DNA of 64,000 nucleotides. Origin: Comamonadaceae bacterium (GTDB taxonomy: Bacteria; Pseudomonadota; Gammaproteobacteria; Burkholderiales; Burkholderiaceae_C). A program made the position numbers and the translations under genes. Under the pieces are notes generated by a model. That model ran no database searches and had not been told where the DNA came from. It worked only from the letters and a program-made list of their open reading frames with translations. The first letter of the stretch is position 1. Each line of letters opens with the position of its first letter. Location: contig CANGPN010000009.1 of the NCBI GenBank assembly GCA_947456305.1, positions 1 to 64,000 on the forward strand, read 5' to 3'. Of the stretch, positions 18,249-27,155 are shown piece by piece.

Positions 18249-19868
18249 ATGACATCGATCTCCAAACCAAAGCGTTCTACCCTTGCCGTCAAGGCTTTGC
18301 CCGTTGCGCGCAAACGCAAACTCACCCCGGCCGACTATTTGAAAAAAATACTCACTGCGCGCGTTTACGACGTGGCGCACGAAACCGCGCTAGACCCGGC
18401 CATCATCCTTAGTAAAAAGCTCAAAAACCAGGTGCTGCTTAAACGCGAAGACCAGCAACCGGTGTTCAGCTTCAAACTGCGTGGCGCGTTCAACAAAATG
18501 GTGCAACTCAGCCCTGAGCAACTGAAAAAAGGCGTGGTCTGCGCCTCGGCCGGTAACCACGCGCAAGGCGTGGCGTTGGGTGCTAAAAAGCTCGGTACGC
18601 GCGCCGTCATCGTCATGCCGGTGACCACGCCGGGTTTGAAAATCGACGCGGTCAAAGCCTTAGGCGGTGAAGTGCAATTGCACGGAGACAGTTATTCGGA
18701 TGCCTATGCCTACGCAGTCAAGCTGGGTGCCAAACAAGGCCTGACGTTTATTCACCCGTTTGACGACCCGGAAGTGATTGCAGGGCAAGGCACCATCGCC
18801 ATGGAAATGTTGCGCCAGCACCAAGGGCGGCTGGATGCGGTGTTTGTCGCCATCGGCGGCGGCGGATTGATTTCCGGTGTGGCCAACTACATCAAGGCCG
18901 TGCGCCCAGAGGTGAAAGTGATTGGCGTGCAAACCTACGACTCGGATGCCATGTTGCAATCTGTGAAAGCGGGCAAGCGCATTACATTGGACGACGTGGG
19001 TTTATTTGCAGATGGCACAGCAGTGAAATTGGTGGGCGAAGAAACCTTTCGCATCGCCAAAAACCTGGTCGATGACTACATATGTGTTGACACCGACGAG
19101 GTGTGCGCCGCCATCAAAGATGTGTTTGTCGACACACGCAATATCGTAGAGCCGTCCGGCGCGATGGCGGTGGCTGCCATCAAAAAATATGTGGCGCAAC
19201 ACAAAACCCAGGGCGAGACTTATGCCGCTGTACTGTGCGGCGCGAATGTGAATTTCGACCGACTGCGTTTTGTCGCCGAACGCGCACAAGTGGGCGAGGA
19301 ACGCGAAGCCTTGTTTGCTGTCACCATTCCGGAAGAGCGCGGCAGCTTCAAACGCTTTTGTGCTGTGCTTGGAGACTTGCCTGCTTTCGGCGGCAGCGCA
19401 GCGCCGCGCTCAGTCACCGAATTCAATTACCGCATCAGCGACACCCGCAAAGCCTATGTGTTTGTCGGACTGACCACCAGCGCACCTGCTCAAAGCCCGA
19501 AGATTGCTGCGCATTTGGCCAAACACGGTTTTCAGGCGCTGGATTTAACCCATGACGACTTGGCTCAGGAGCACATACGCCACATGGTCGGTGGCCGTTC
19601 TGCATTGGCGCAAAACGAGCGTTTATTGCGATTCGTCTTTCCGGAAAAGCCCGGGGCATTGATGAAGTTTTTGTCGGCCATGCGCGCCGGGTGGAACATC
19701 AGCTTGTTCCACTACCGCAACCAAGGCGCAGATTACGGTCGCATATTGGTCGGGCTGCAAGTGCCCGAGAAAGACCTGCTCAGCTTTGACAAAATTTTGC
19801 AAAGCATTGGTTACCCGTATGTGGATGAAACCGATAACCCGGCCTACAAATTGTTTTTGCGGGAATAA
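18249..19868 (+). CDS. ilvA: Threonine dehydratase, biosynthetic (threonine ammonia-lyase)
   Basis: PLP enzyme making 2-oxobutanoate from threonine, the first step to isoleucine. From the ATG at 18249 the protein is 539 aa; the open frame reaches further upstream but crosses the terminator. An Ala/Lys-rich N-terminus precedes the catalytic domain: PLP lysine in VFSFKLRGAFNKM (about residue 80), SAGNHAQGVALG, and the glycine loop AIGGGGLISG. The C-terminal ~190 residues contain two ACT-like domains (FAVTIPEERGSFKRFCAVL and LRFVFPEKPGALMKFL), the allosteric isoleucine/valine sites. Confidence 0.94.
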   Translation: MTSISKPKRSTLAVKALPVARKRKLTPADYLKKILTARVYDVAHETALDPAIILSKKLKNQVLLKREDQQPVFSFKLRGAFNKMVQLSPEQLKKGVVCASAGNHAQGVALGAKKLGTRAVIVMPVTTPGLKIDAVKALGGEVQLHGDSYSDAYAYAVKLGAKQGLTFIHPFDDPEVIAGQGTIAMEMLRQHQGRLDAVFVAIGGGGLISGVANYIKAVRPEVKVIGVQTYDSDAMLQSVKAGKRITLDDVGLFADGTAVKLVGEETFRIAKNLVDDYICVDTDEVCAAIKDVFVDTRNIVEPSGAMAVAAIKKYVAQHKTQGETYAAVLCGANVNFDRLRFVAERAQVGEEREALFAVTIPEERGSFKRFCAVLGDLPAFGGSAAPRSVTEFNYRISDTRKAYVFVGLTTSAPAQSPKIAAHLAKHGFQALDLTHDDLAQEHIRHMVGGRSALAQNERLLRFVFPEKPGALMKFLSAMRAGWNISLFHYRNQGADYGRILVGLQVPEKDLLSFDKILQSIGYPYVDETDNPAYKLFLRE

Positions 19869-19973
19869 GCAGCGCATCAAGCGGTAACAGGCTAATGCAC
19901 GCTTGCGCTGTCCTTAGTGACAAGTGCGCCGAATTGCAATTCAATATCTGGTTTGCGTTAGCGTGTGGCTGCG

Positions 19974-21194
19974 TCAAGACCGCCGCTTGCTGTGCAACAA
20001 ACTGATGTTCATCTCCGCTGACAACGTGGATGCATAAAACTTCTCAATCATTTCCACTGAAGTGCGTGCATTGCGAGCCAGCGTCAGCAAATCGATATTG
20101 CCGCCGAAGATCAAACGAAACGTGATGGCCGTGTGGCGCAGGCTGTAAAAGCTGCGGTCCGCGCCGTGCGGCCCGGCTTTGATGCCCAGCGTGTTCATGA
20201 TCCAGTTGAACAACCAGCCAATGGTGTTCAAACAGCGCAACCGGTTTTTTTCTTCCGGAAAAAACACATAGTCGTCGGGCTTGCCAAAGCCTTTGGCAGT
20301 CTGGTGCGCCAGCAGCGTTTTATAGACATTCACTGCTTGAGGAAGACTGACCATAGGCGATTTGTGTCGTTTGATTTCAGGCGGCGTTAAGCGCAAATAA
20401 TTGAACTTGCCGCTGATGATTTCAATGTGTTTGTTTTTCAATTGACGCACATCGCCCGGGCGCAAAAATGTGTAAACCATGAAGCGGATCAACCAGTTCA
20501 TCTCCAGCGGCATGCTGCGGTACTCGGGCTTGATGTGAAACCGCGTATCCGGTTTGTCCCAATGAAACACATGGCGACGCAAAGTTTTGGACTGGCGCAA
20601 TAGGGCCGCGTACTCGGTGACGGTGAACGCGCCGCGCGGCTTTTGCGTGACCTTCATTTTGGGGAACAGCGGCATTTGCGCGATGTGCTCTTGCTCGACC
20701 AAATAGCGCAGCACTTTGCGCAGTTGTGCGATATAGCCGACGATGGTGGGCGTGGATAAATCCTGGTCGGATAAATAGTCGATGAAACGCTGAATGCTGC
20801 CCATGTTGATGCCGCGCAAATCGGTGTCGGCAAAAAACGCTGCAATATGTGTTTCCAGCCTGACCTTGGTCATGCGGTATGTGCCTTCGGTGATCTCGTT
20901 ACGCACCACCTTGTGCTTTTCCTGGGCCAGAATGATGCTGACCACCCGGTCTATGGAGACGAACCCTCTAGATTGAAAACCCGGTTTTTCAAAAAGTATT
21001 TTAGTATTATTAATATTCTCTAAATCTCTTTTAAATGAATTATTTAATTTAAATTCATTATTATTAATAGGTTCTTTAGGAGGTGTATTAAAAACAGGTA
21101 ACCATTGGGTAATGTCTTGCGGCGTTTTCTGATTTAAAAGGGTAATATTTACATGAGCATTGTTAATTCGATAGTTAACTGTTTGTTGCGTCAT
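19974..21194 (-). CDS. Tyrosine recombinase (integrase)
   Basis: About 406 aa from ATG 21194; an upstream TTG at 21218 is also open. The N-terminal SAM-like core-binding domain spans roughly residues 90-190 (YRMTKVRLETHIAAFF ... YIAQLRKVLRYLVEQE). The catalytic domain shows FLRPGDVRQLKNKHI (first arginine), RSFYSLRHTAITFRL (HxxR-region) and the nucleophile in VEMIEKFYAST. The first ~80 codons are AT-rich and Asn-rich, unlike the rest, hinting at a composite origin. It sits alone between ilvA and a porin remnant that lacks its start codon, so it may have inserted there. Confidence 0.88.
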   Translation of the reverse strand: MTQQTVNYRINNAHVNITLLNQKTPQDITQWLPVFNTPPKEPINNNEFKLNNSFKRDLENINNTKILFEKPGFQSRGFVSIDRVVSIILAQEKHKVVRNEITEGTYRMTKVRLETHIAAFFADTDLRGINMGSIQRFIDYLSDQDLSTPTIVGYIAQLRKVLRYLVEQEHIAQMPLFPKMKVTQKPRGAFTVTEYAALLRQSKTLRRHVFHWDKPDTRFHIKPEYRSMPLEMNWLIRFMVYTFLRPGDVRQLKNKHIEIISGKFNYLRLTPPEIKRHKSPMVSLPQAVNVYKTLLAHQTAKGFGKPDDYVFFPEEKNRLRCLNTIGWLFNWIMNTLGIKAGPHGADRSFYSLRHTAITFRLIFGGNIDLLTLARNARTSVEMIEKFYASTLSAEMNISLLHSKRRS

Positions 21195-21267
21195 GGGTTT
21201 ATATCCGAAAGCAGTCAATGTTTTTAAAAGTCAATGAATAGTAACACGAGTTATTAATAATAGTTAA

Positions 21268-21811
21268 AAAACCCTCGTTGCAGTAGCATCTTTGTTTTCT
21301 TTTGGAGTCAGTTTTGCTGATGCCACCTTGTATGGCTGGGTCGACCAGTCTCACAACACCGTGGTCACCACTACCAAAGCCGACACCAAAAAAACCACCA
21401 ACACCTGGGGTGCTGCTCAGGGTGGCACCAGCGCACTGGGCGTCAAAGGCGATGAAGACTTGGGCGACGGCATGAAAGCCACTTATTTGATGGAAATCGC
21501 TATCAATGCCGAAACCAATGACTATCCAGATAATTTCAACCGCCAGTCTTATGTGGGCCACCCACTTCTCTGTGGCTGTGCCTATTGGTTCACTGACCTT
21601 GGGTGCCATCATCGGAAATGGCAGCTATACAGCGACAGGTACAACAACTTCGGTTGATATGAACTCCACTGGCCTCACCGCCGACTACGCCCTGAGCAAG
21701 AAGACCAAAATCTATTTCCGCTACGGTGAAACCAACGACAAACAAACAACACCAGCGAGCTATAAAGTCAAGTCCAGCACAACTGCAGTTGGCTTGCAAA
21801 TGAACTTCTGA
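21268..21811 (+). pseudogene. Porin remnant (no start codon, internal deletion with frameshift)
   Basis: The sequence from 21268 encodes a porin signal peptide without its methionine (KTLVAVASLFSFGVSFADATLYGW). The expected ATG-AAA is replaced by AGT-TAA. Porin homology runs to about 21558 (LGVKGDEDLGDGMKATYLMEI, FNRQSYVG), then jumps in a different frame to the C-terminal part (HFSVAVPIGSLTLGA, LTADYALSKKTKIYFRYGE, VGLQMNF). Roughly 180 central residues are missing compared with the intact porin at 14.4-15.4 kb. It keeps its terminator. Confidence 0.88.
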
Positions 21812-21852
21812 TCTTTCACCGGCGACATGCCGGTGTGAGGTTTGAAACTCCG

Positions 21853-21883
21853 AACCCGCTGTAGCGATACAGCGGGTTTTTTT
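21853..21883 (+). terminator. Terminator of the porin remnant
   Basis: A perfect 9-bp stem CCCGCTGTA/TACAGCGGG with loop GCGA, followed by seven T on the plus strand, 42 bp after the porin remnant stop. Very similar in design to the terminator of the intact porin. Confidence 0.9.
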
Positions 21884-21885
21884 AT

Positions 21886-22518
21886 TCAGGTTTTAGGCTC
21901 AGCCGGATTCGAAGCCGGTTCTGCACGCCTGGGGTTGCCGGGAGAACCCGGCGGCCCGGGCAGGTCCAGAGAACGCGGTTGGGCGGCCGGTGTAGCAGAC
22001 GATGCCGCGCCCGCCTGGGCAGGCGCAGGCGCCTGAGCAGACACGGGCTCGGGCCGTTTGGGCATGGGCAGCACCAGCGCGGCCGGACCATGCAGGCTGA
22101 CGCCCAAAACCGCTTCTTCCAAACTGACCGATTGCAGCAATAAACCCGGCAATACCTCGACGCCGCGCATCACGGGTTTCACCGGCTGGCCGTCCACTGA
22201 TATCAACGCCACCGCCTGTTGGTCGCTGGCACGGGCTACGCCCAGCAAACTCAAGCGGCTGGCCATTGCGGGGGCCTGCGCCACTACTTCGGGTTGACGG
22301 CCCAGCACCTTACTGATGTCTGCCTTCAAACCGGCCATGTCACCGGCACCGGGCGCCTTCATGGCGACCACGGCCACCGGGCGCTGGTCTGTGGGCCACA
22401 AAGCCAGGCCCCAGCCTGTGAAAGACGCCGCTGTCAGCGCCCACAAAGAGAACGAGACCAGCGCAGGCGCGGTGTCTGACGGCATTCGGGTGCGATGATT
22501 GGCGATTTTGGAGCGCAT
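21886..22518 (-). CDS. gspC: Type II secretion protein C-like
   Basis: A 210-aa protein: short cytoplasmic N-terminus, one membrane segment (LVSFSLWALTAASFTGWGLALW, about 20-41), then a periplasmic domain with LGRQPEV, SRLSLLGVARASDQQAVALISVDGQ and VLLGVSLH-like strands, the homology region of GspC/PilP that contacts the secretin. The C-terminal ~60 residues are Pro/Ala-rich. No PDZ domain is seen. It is transcribed away from gspG, as in several Burkholderiales T2SS loci. Its partner, the secretin, is broken here. Confidence 0.75.
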   Translation of the reverse strand: MRSKIANHRTRMPSDTAPALVSFSLWALTAASFTGWGLALWPTDQRPVAVVAMKAPGAGDMAGLKADISKVLGRQPEVVAQAPAMASRLSLLGVARASDQQAVALISVDGQPVKPVMRGVEVLPGLLLQSVSLEEAVLGVSLHGPAALVLPMPKRPEPVSAQAPAPAQAGAASSATPAAQPRSLDLPGPPGSPGNPRRAEPASNPAEPKT

Positions 22519-22563
22519 AGCCGCATTATCATTTGAGTTGAATTCTTTAAGGTTAAAAAATTC

Positions 22564-23076
22564 ATGAAAGCTTTACCACTTTGCATATATTCACGCCGCG
22601 TCATACGCTCCCAACCCGGCCTTCAAAGCACGGGTATCAAGCTCAAGACCCAAGGCAACAAAACGCACGCCCAGCTTGGTTTTACCTTGATAGAACTGAT
22701 GGTGGTGCTGGTCATCATCGGCGTGCTGGCTGCGCTGATCGTGCCCAATGTGCTGAACCGCGCCGACGACGCTCGCGTCACCGCCGCGCGCACCGATGTG
22801 AATAACCTGATGCAAGCCTTGAAGCTGTACCGCCTGGACAACCAGCGCTACCCCGCCACCGAGCAAGGACTGGCGGCGCTGGTGAAAAAACCCGTCACCG
22901 GCCCCGAGCCTATGAATTGGAAACCTTACCTGGACAAGCTGCCTAACGACCCCTGGGGCCGGCCTTACCAGTACATGAACCCTGGCTTGCAAGGCGAAGT
23001 GGATGTGTTGTCCTTTGGCGCCGACGGTCAAGCCGGCGGCGAAGGTAAAAACGCCGATATCGGCAGCTGGCAATAA
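22564..23076 (+). CDS. gspG: Type II secretion major pseudopilin
   Basis: Main subunit of the T2SS pseudopilus. The prepilin motif QLG-FTLIELMVVLVII places cleavage after Gly39, so the leader is about 39 aa, much longer than the usual 6-10. No alternative ATG or good GTG lies nearer. The mature part has the GspG landmarks: RYPATEQGLAALVKKP and LPNDPWGRPYQYMNPG, and a C-terminal aspartate/glycine loop that binds calcium in the family. It is the first gene of the secretion operon. Confidence 0.92.
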   Translation: MKALPLCIYSRRVIRSQPGLQSTGIKLKTQGNKTHAQLGFTLIELMVVLVIIGVLAALIVPNVLNRADDARVTAARTDVNNLMQALKLYRLDNQRYPATEQGLAALVKKPVTGPEPMNWKPYLDKLPNDPWGRPYQYMNPGLQGEVDVLSFGADGQAGGEGKNADIGSWQ

Positions 23077-23101
23077 GCGCAGGGCTTGCCGACACGCGCC
23101 C

Positions 23102-23557
23102 ATGAGGACAGACAGCCGCGCCCTGGGCTTTACCTTGATAGAGCTGCTGGTGGTGGTGTTGCTGGTGGCGCTGGGCAGTTCGCTGGTGGCGTTGAGTCTG
23201 GGCGATACGCCGCAGCACCAGTTGGAGCGCGAAGCAGACCGGTTAATCAGCCTGTTGGAAACCGCCCGCGCTCAGGCACGCAGCCGCAGCACGCCGCTGC
23301 TGTGGCAGGCCGACGAACAAGGCTACGCCATACGCCCGTTCAACGCGACGGGCGCTTCCAATGACGCTGTAACAGAACAAGTCGGGCAAGGACTGAACTG
23401 GTTGTCCCCAGGCACCCGGGCTGAACCCGCCAGGCTGGTCATCAGCGCCGAGCCGGTGCAAGCGCCCTTGCGATTGCAATTGATACACGCAGGCGCCGTC
23501 ACCAGCCGCGTGACGCTGGGCAGCGACGGCGCAGAAGCCTTCAGGGTGCTGCCTTGA
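23102..23557 (+). CDS. gspH: Type II secretion minor pseudopilin H
   Basis: A 151-aa type IV pilin-like protein from the ATG at 23102. It has a short leader (MRTDSRALG) and the N-terminal helix FTLIELLVVVLLVALG with Glu5. The rest (ADRLISLLETARAQARSRST, then LLWQADEQGYAIRPF) matches the GspH core. It lies 25 bp after gspG and overlaps gspI by 4 bp. GspH joins the pseudopilus tip/shaft. Confidence 0.85.
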   Translation: MRTDSRALGFTLIELLVVVLLVALGSSLVALSLGDTPQHQLEREADRLISLLETARAQARSRSTPLLWQADEQGYAIRPFNATGASNDAVTEQVGQGLNWLSPGTRAEPARLVISAEPVQAPLRLQLIHAGAVTSRVTLGSDGAEAFRVLP

Positions 23558-24024
23558 AACGGCGTGAAACGAAATCCATACCGCAGGCGCAAAAGCCAAG
23601 CTCGCGCCACTGTTTGAACGCGTACATACGCTTGCCTAAGTTCCCGTTGCCTGCGCCCCGACAGCAGCCACACTTGTCCAAAGGCTTCACGCTGATTGAA
23701 GTGCTGGTGGCCTTGTTCATTCTCTCGATCAGCGTGCTGGCCGGTTTGCGCGCTGCCGCCGGCATGACGCTGAACGCCGAGCGCCAATGGCAAATGCTGT
23801 TGGCGCAAACCTGTGCCGACAACGCAATGGTGCAACTGCGTCTGTCGCCGCAATTTGCGAATCTGGGCGAGCAGGACTTGCGCTGCCCGCAAGCCGGTTT
23901 GGCATTGCGCTTGCGGCTGACGGTGGCTGCCACGCCCAACCCGTCGTTTCGCCGCGTCGATGTGCAAGTGATGAACCGGGACACGCCGCTGCTGCGGGTC
24001 ACCGGTTTGCAAGGTCGTTACTGA
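23554..24024 (+). CDS. gspI: Type II secretion minor pseudopilin I
   Basis: A 156-aa pilin-like protein. The prepilin motif is KG-FTLIEVLVALFILSISVLAG. With the TTG at 23554 (4-bp overlap with gspH), the leader is about 44 aa, which is unusually long; no better start is seen between. The mature protein has NAERQWQMLLAQTCADNAM and the C-terminal VQVMNRD strand of the GspI family. GspI is the core of the I-J-K tip complex. Confidence 0.85.
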   Translation: MKRRETKSIPQAQKPSSRHCLNAYIRLPKFPLPAPRQQPHLSKGFTLIEVLVALFILSISVLAGLRAAAGMTLNAERQWQMLLAQTCADNAMVQLRLSPQFANLGEQDLRCPQAGLALRLRLTVAATPNPSFRRVDVQVMNRDTPLLRVTGLQGRY

Positions 24025-24025
24025 G

Positions 24026-24871
24026 ATGCACCAGACACAAGGCCAAACGCGCAGGCGCGCTGTACATCGCAGTCAGAGCGCTTTGACAAGCCAAGCCGCA
24101 TGCGGCGCGCCAGGTTTCACACTGGTCGAAGTGCTGGTGGCTTTGGCTTTGATGGCGGTGCTGGCGCTGCTGAGCTGGCGCGGGCTCGATAGCATGTTGC
24201 GTACCCGCGACATCACCGGCGCGCGCATACACACAGTGGCGCTGGCGCAGGTCAGCCTGTTGCAATGGCAAGCCGATTTGAACGCGGTGCAAGCCTTGCC
24301 GTTGCTGATGAACGACACCGCTTTGTCATGGGACGGCCGGGTGATGCGATTGCTGCGCCGCAGCGGCACGCCTTTGGTCCCAGAAGACAGGCTGAATCAA
24401 ACACAGACGCCCAATGACGCGGCGCAACCTGCCGTGGCTTCGGCAGACGCCGGTATGCAAGTGGTGGCGTGGACGGTGCGCGACGGCCATTGGTGGCGCT
24501 GGCAATCGCCGGATTTGCGCTTACGCGGCGATGTGTTGAAAGCCTGGCAGCAAGCCGCGCAGTGGGGCCAAAACCCGAACGACGACTTGCGCCGCTTTGA
24601 GGCGCGGCTGATGCCGGTACAAAGCTGGCAGGTGTTTTATTTCCGCGAAAACGCCTGGGTGAACCCGCTGAGCAGCGCAGGCAATAGCGCTGCGCCTGCA
24701 ACTGCCAATCACGGTTTGCTTGAGAACAAAGCCGGGGCAGCTAACCCATTGGCCACTCCCTTGCCGGACGCGGTGCAAATTCAACTCACACTCGACGGCA
24801 AATACGCGCCCGACAGCGGCAAGCTGACGCTGGACTGGGTCAACCCGGCTTACAACCCTAGCCGCTCATGA
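24026..24871 (+). CDS. gspJ: Type II secretion minor pseudopilin J
   Basis: A 281-aa protein with prepilin motif PG-FTLVEVLVALALMAVLALLSWRGLD (leader about 30 aa). The GspJ core shows LLQWQADLNAVQALPL, an inserted low-complexity segment around 130-145 (Gln/Thr/Asn/Ala), and the C-terminal VQIQLTLDGKYAP. It is longer than typical GspJ (about 200-230 aa). It overlaps gspK by 4 bp (ATGA). Confidence 0.87.
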   Translation: MHQTQGQTRRRAVHRSQSALTSQAACGAPGFTLVEVLVALALMAVLALLSWRGLDSMLRTRDITGARIHTVALAQVSLLQWQADLNAVQALPLLMNDTALSWDGRVMRLLRRSGTPLVPEDRLNQTQTPNDAAQPAVASADAGMQVVAWTVRDGHWWRWQSPDLRLRGDVLKAWQQAAQWGQNPNDDLRRFEARLMPVQSWQVFYFRENAWVNPLSSAGNSAAPATANHGLLENKAGAANPLATPLPDAVQIQLTLDGKYAPDSGKLTLDWVNPAYNPSRS

Positions 24872-25977
24872 GGCTGCGCCGCCTGTCGCTAAACACCCGT
24901 TTCAAAACGTTGAGCATGGCCGGTGCCAAAGCTTGTGCAATGGTCCATATAACAAACCGGACTACGCCTGACACACCCACCACTACCTGCTCTGCCCAAG
25001 CATTGGGTACGAAAAAAGAACAAGGCGCGGCCTTGCTGATGGCCATGCTGACCGTGGCGCTGGTGGCGATGCTGGCGTCTACCGCGCTTTGGCAACAGTG
25101 GCGCACGTTGTCGGTGGAAACCGCTGAACGCCACGCGCAGCAAGCGCATTGGCTGCTGGCCGGGGCACAGGACTGGGCGCGTGTGGTGCTGCGCGAAGAC
25201 GGGCGCAGCGGTAACACCGATCACCCGGGCGAGCCCTGGGCCATGCCTTTGCAAGAAGCGCGTTTATCAAATTTTTTGGCGGCTGATACCAGCGGTGTGT
25301 TGAACAACAGCGACGGTCTGGCCGATCAGGTGTTTTTGTCAGGGCGCATTATCGATATGCAATCGCGTTTGAACATTCGTAATCTGGTGGTCGACGGCGA
25401 AATCGATCACAGCGAATTTCAAATCTGGCTCAGGCTGTACCGGCTGCTGGGTTTGCCCGAAGCCGAGTTGCAGCAATGGACGGCTCAACTGAAAAGCACT
25501 TTGCAAACCAACGCAGGCAACAACACACCGCTGCTGCCTCAACATATTGAACAACTGAGCTGGCTTGGCATCAGCAACAACAGTCTGGCGCGGCTGGCAC
25601 CGCACATTACCGTGTTGCCGGTAGCCACCACTGTGAATCTGAACACCGCCAGCCCCGAGGTCTTGTCGGCGGTCATTGCGGGACTGGACATCAGCACCGC
25701 CCGCCAATGGGAGAGCGAGCGCAATACCAAGCCCTGGGAGAGTCTGGACGGCTTGCGCCAACGCATGGGTCCACTTGCACACAACCTGAACGACAAACGC
25801 CACAGCCTGAACACCCGCTATTTCCAAATCACCGGCCAGCTGCGGCTGGACAGCGTCACATTGGTCGAACGCTCGCTGGTGATGGGCGAAGGAATCGTCA
25901 GCAAAACGGTGTGGCGAGAGCGTCGCGCACTGCATGCAGAGCCAGGGTGCATTTCTACAATTTCTCCACCATGTTGA
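24868..25977 (+). CDS. gspK: Type II secretion minor pseudopilin K
   Basis: A 369-aa protein capping the pseudopilus tip. The processing site KEQG-AALLMAMLTVALVAMLAS lies after residue 53 if the overlapping ATG at 24868 is used; an internal ATG (MVHITN, residue 25) would give a shorter leader. The large periplasmic domain has IDMQSRLNIRNLVVDGEID and NTASPEVLSAVIAGLD, the saposin-like regions of GspK. It lacks Glu5, as expected for this subunit. Overlaps gspL by 7 bp. Confidence 0.9.
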   Translation: MRLRRLSLNTRFKTLSMAGAKACAMVHITNRTTPDTPTTTCSAQALGTKKEQGAALLMAMLTVALVAMLASTALWQQWRTLSVETAERHAQQAHWLLAGAQDWARVVLREDGRSGNTDHPGEPWAMPLQEARLSNFLAADTSGVLNNSDGLADQVFLSGRIIDMQSRLNIRNLVVDGEIDHSEFQIWLRLYRLLGLPEAELQQWTAQLKSTLQTNAGNNTPLLPQHIEQLSWLGISNNSLARLAPHITVLPVATTVNLNTASPEVLSAVIAGLDISTARQWESERNTKPWESLDGLRQRMGPLAHNLNDKRHSLNTRYFQITGQLRLDSVTLVERSLVMGEGIVSKTVWRERRALHAEPGCISTISPPC

Positions 25978-27155
25978 TCATTTATTTATCGCCAGTGGCG
26001 CAGGATCAATGGGACTATGTCATCAGTTCAGACGGCGTCAACGTCAACCATTTTTCCCAAGCCCCTGCCAACCGTCTTCCCGCCGGTCATGGCGAAGTGG
26101 TGGCCGTGTTGCCGTGGCAGATGCTGTCCTGGCACAGGGTGCAATTACCGCCCGGCACCGGCTCGCGCAAAACAGCGGTGCTGCACAGTCTGCTGGAAGA
26201 CAGCTTGCTGCAAGACCCGCAAGACACTTTGATCGTGACCGCGCCCGGCAGCGCTTCGTTGCTGCGTCAGGGCGGCAGCACGCTTGCTGCGGTGTGCAAC
26301 AAATCCTGGCTGCGCCAGACGCTGGCACCGTTGCAGCAGGCCGGGCTGCAAATACACCGCCTGCTGCCCGAGTTCACTCCGGTGCCCGCAGGCGATACCG
26401 CGCGTCTTTTTTTGCTGAACAACAACGGCTGGCCTGAAGCCGTGCTGTGCGACGCCGCCAGCGTGTGGCTGCTGCCGTCTCCTTTGGTGCCGGCCTTGCA
26501 AGCAGCCGGTGAGCTGCAAGTGCTGGCCGAACCGGCGGCAGTCAGTCACAGCAAACGCTGGAGTGCGCAGCCGCCGGGCATTCAGACCACAGCGCAACGC
26601 CTGCTGCTGGCCACGCAATCCGGCTGGGACATGGCACAAGACGAGTGGGCGCAAAACCGACGACTGCGCGGCTGGCGCCGTTTGCAAAAAGCGGCACGCA
26701 CACTCTGGTTTGCGCCGTCATGGCGCAGCGCCAGACGCGGTTTGCTGGCCTTGGTGATGGTGCAATTGCTGGGCTTGAATGTCTGGGCCTGGCAAGAGGA
26801 ATCGCAATGGGCGCAGCGCCAGCAAACTCTGGTGCAACAGTTTCGCCAAAGCTTTCCGGCGGTGACCATGGTGATAGACCCGGTGCTGCAAATGCGCCGC
26901 GAGGTGCAAACGCTGCGCCAACAAGCCGGTCAACTGGATCACAGCGATCTGGAAAGCATGCTGCAGGCCCTGGCCGCGAACTGGCCTGAGGGCGCGACGC
27001 CGGAAATCCTGGACTACCAGCGCGGCGAATTGCGCTTAAGCGGTTTGGCAGACACCAGCCACACGCAACTGGTCGCACAAGATTGGTCAGCGTTCAACTA
27101 CCAGTGGCAAATGCAAGGCCGGGTTGCGGTATTGCGCAGCGGGACCAAGCCATGA
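25971..27155 (+). CDS. gspL: Type II secretion inner-membrane protein L
   Basis: From the ATG at 25971 the product is 394 aa. The cytoplasmic actin-like domain comes first (LPWQMLSWHRVQLPPGTGSR, LLPEFTPVPAGDTARLFLL), then one membrane segment at about 265-285 (RGLLALVMVQLLGLNVWAW), and a periplasmic ferredoxin-like domain. In the family the cytoplasmic part holds the GspE ATPase at the membrane; no gspE is present in this cluster. Overlaps gspM by 4 bp. Confidence 0.88.
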   Translation: MLIIYLSPVAQDQWDYVISSDGVNVNHFSQAPANRLPAGHGEVVAVLPWQMLSWHRVQLPPGTGSRKTAVLHSLLEDSLLQDPQDTLIVTAPGSASLLRQGGSTLAAVCNKSWLRQTLAPLQQAGLQIHRLLPEFTPVPAGDTARLFLLNNNGWPEAVLCDAASVWLLPSPLVPALQAAGELQVLAEPAAVSHSKRWSAQPPGIQTTAQRLLLATQSGWDMAQDEWAQNRRLRGWRRLQKAARTLWFAPSWRSARRGLLALVMVQLLGLNVWAWQEESQWAQRQQTLVQQFRQSFPAVTMVIDPVLQMRREVQTLRQQAGQLDHSDLESMLQALAANWPEGATPEILDYQRGELRLSGLADTSHTQLVAQDWSAFNYQWQMQGRVAVLRSGTKP

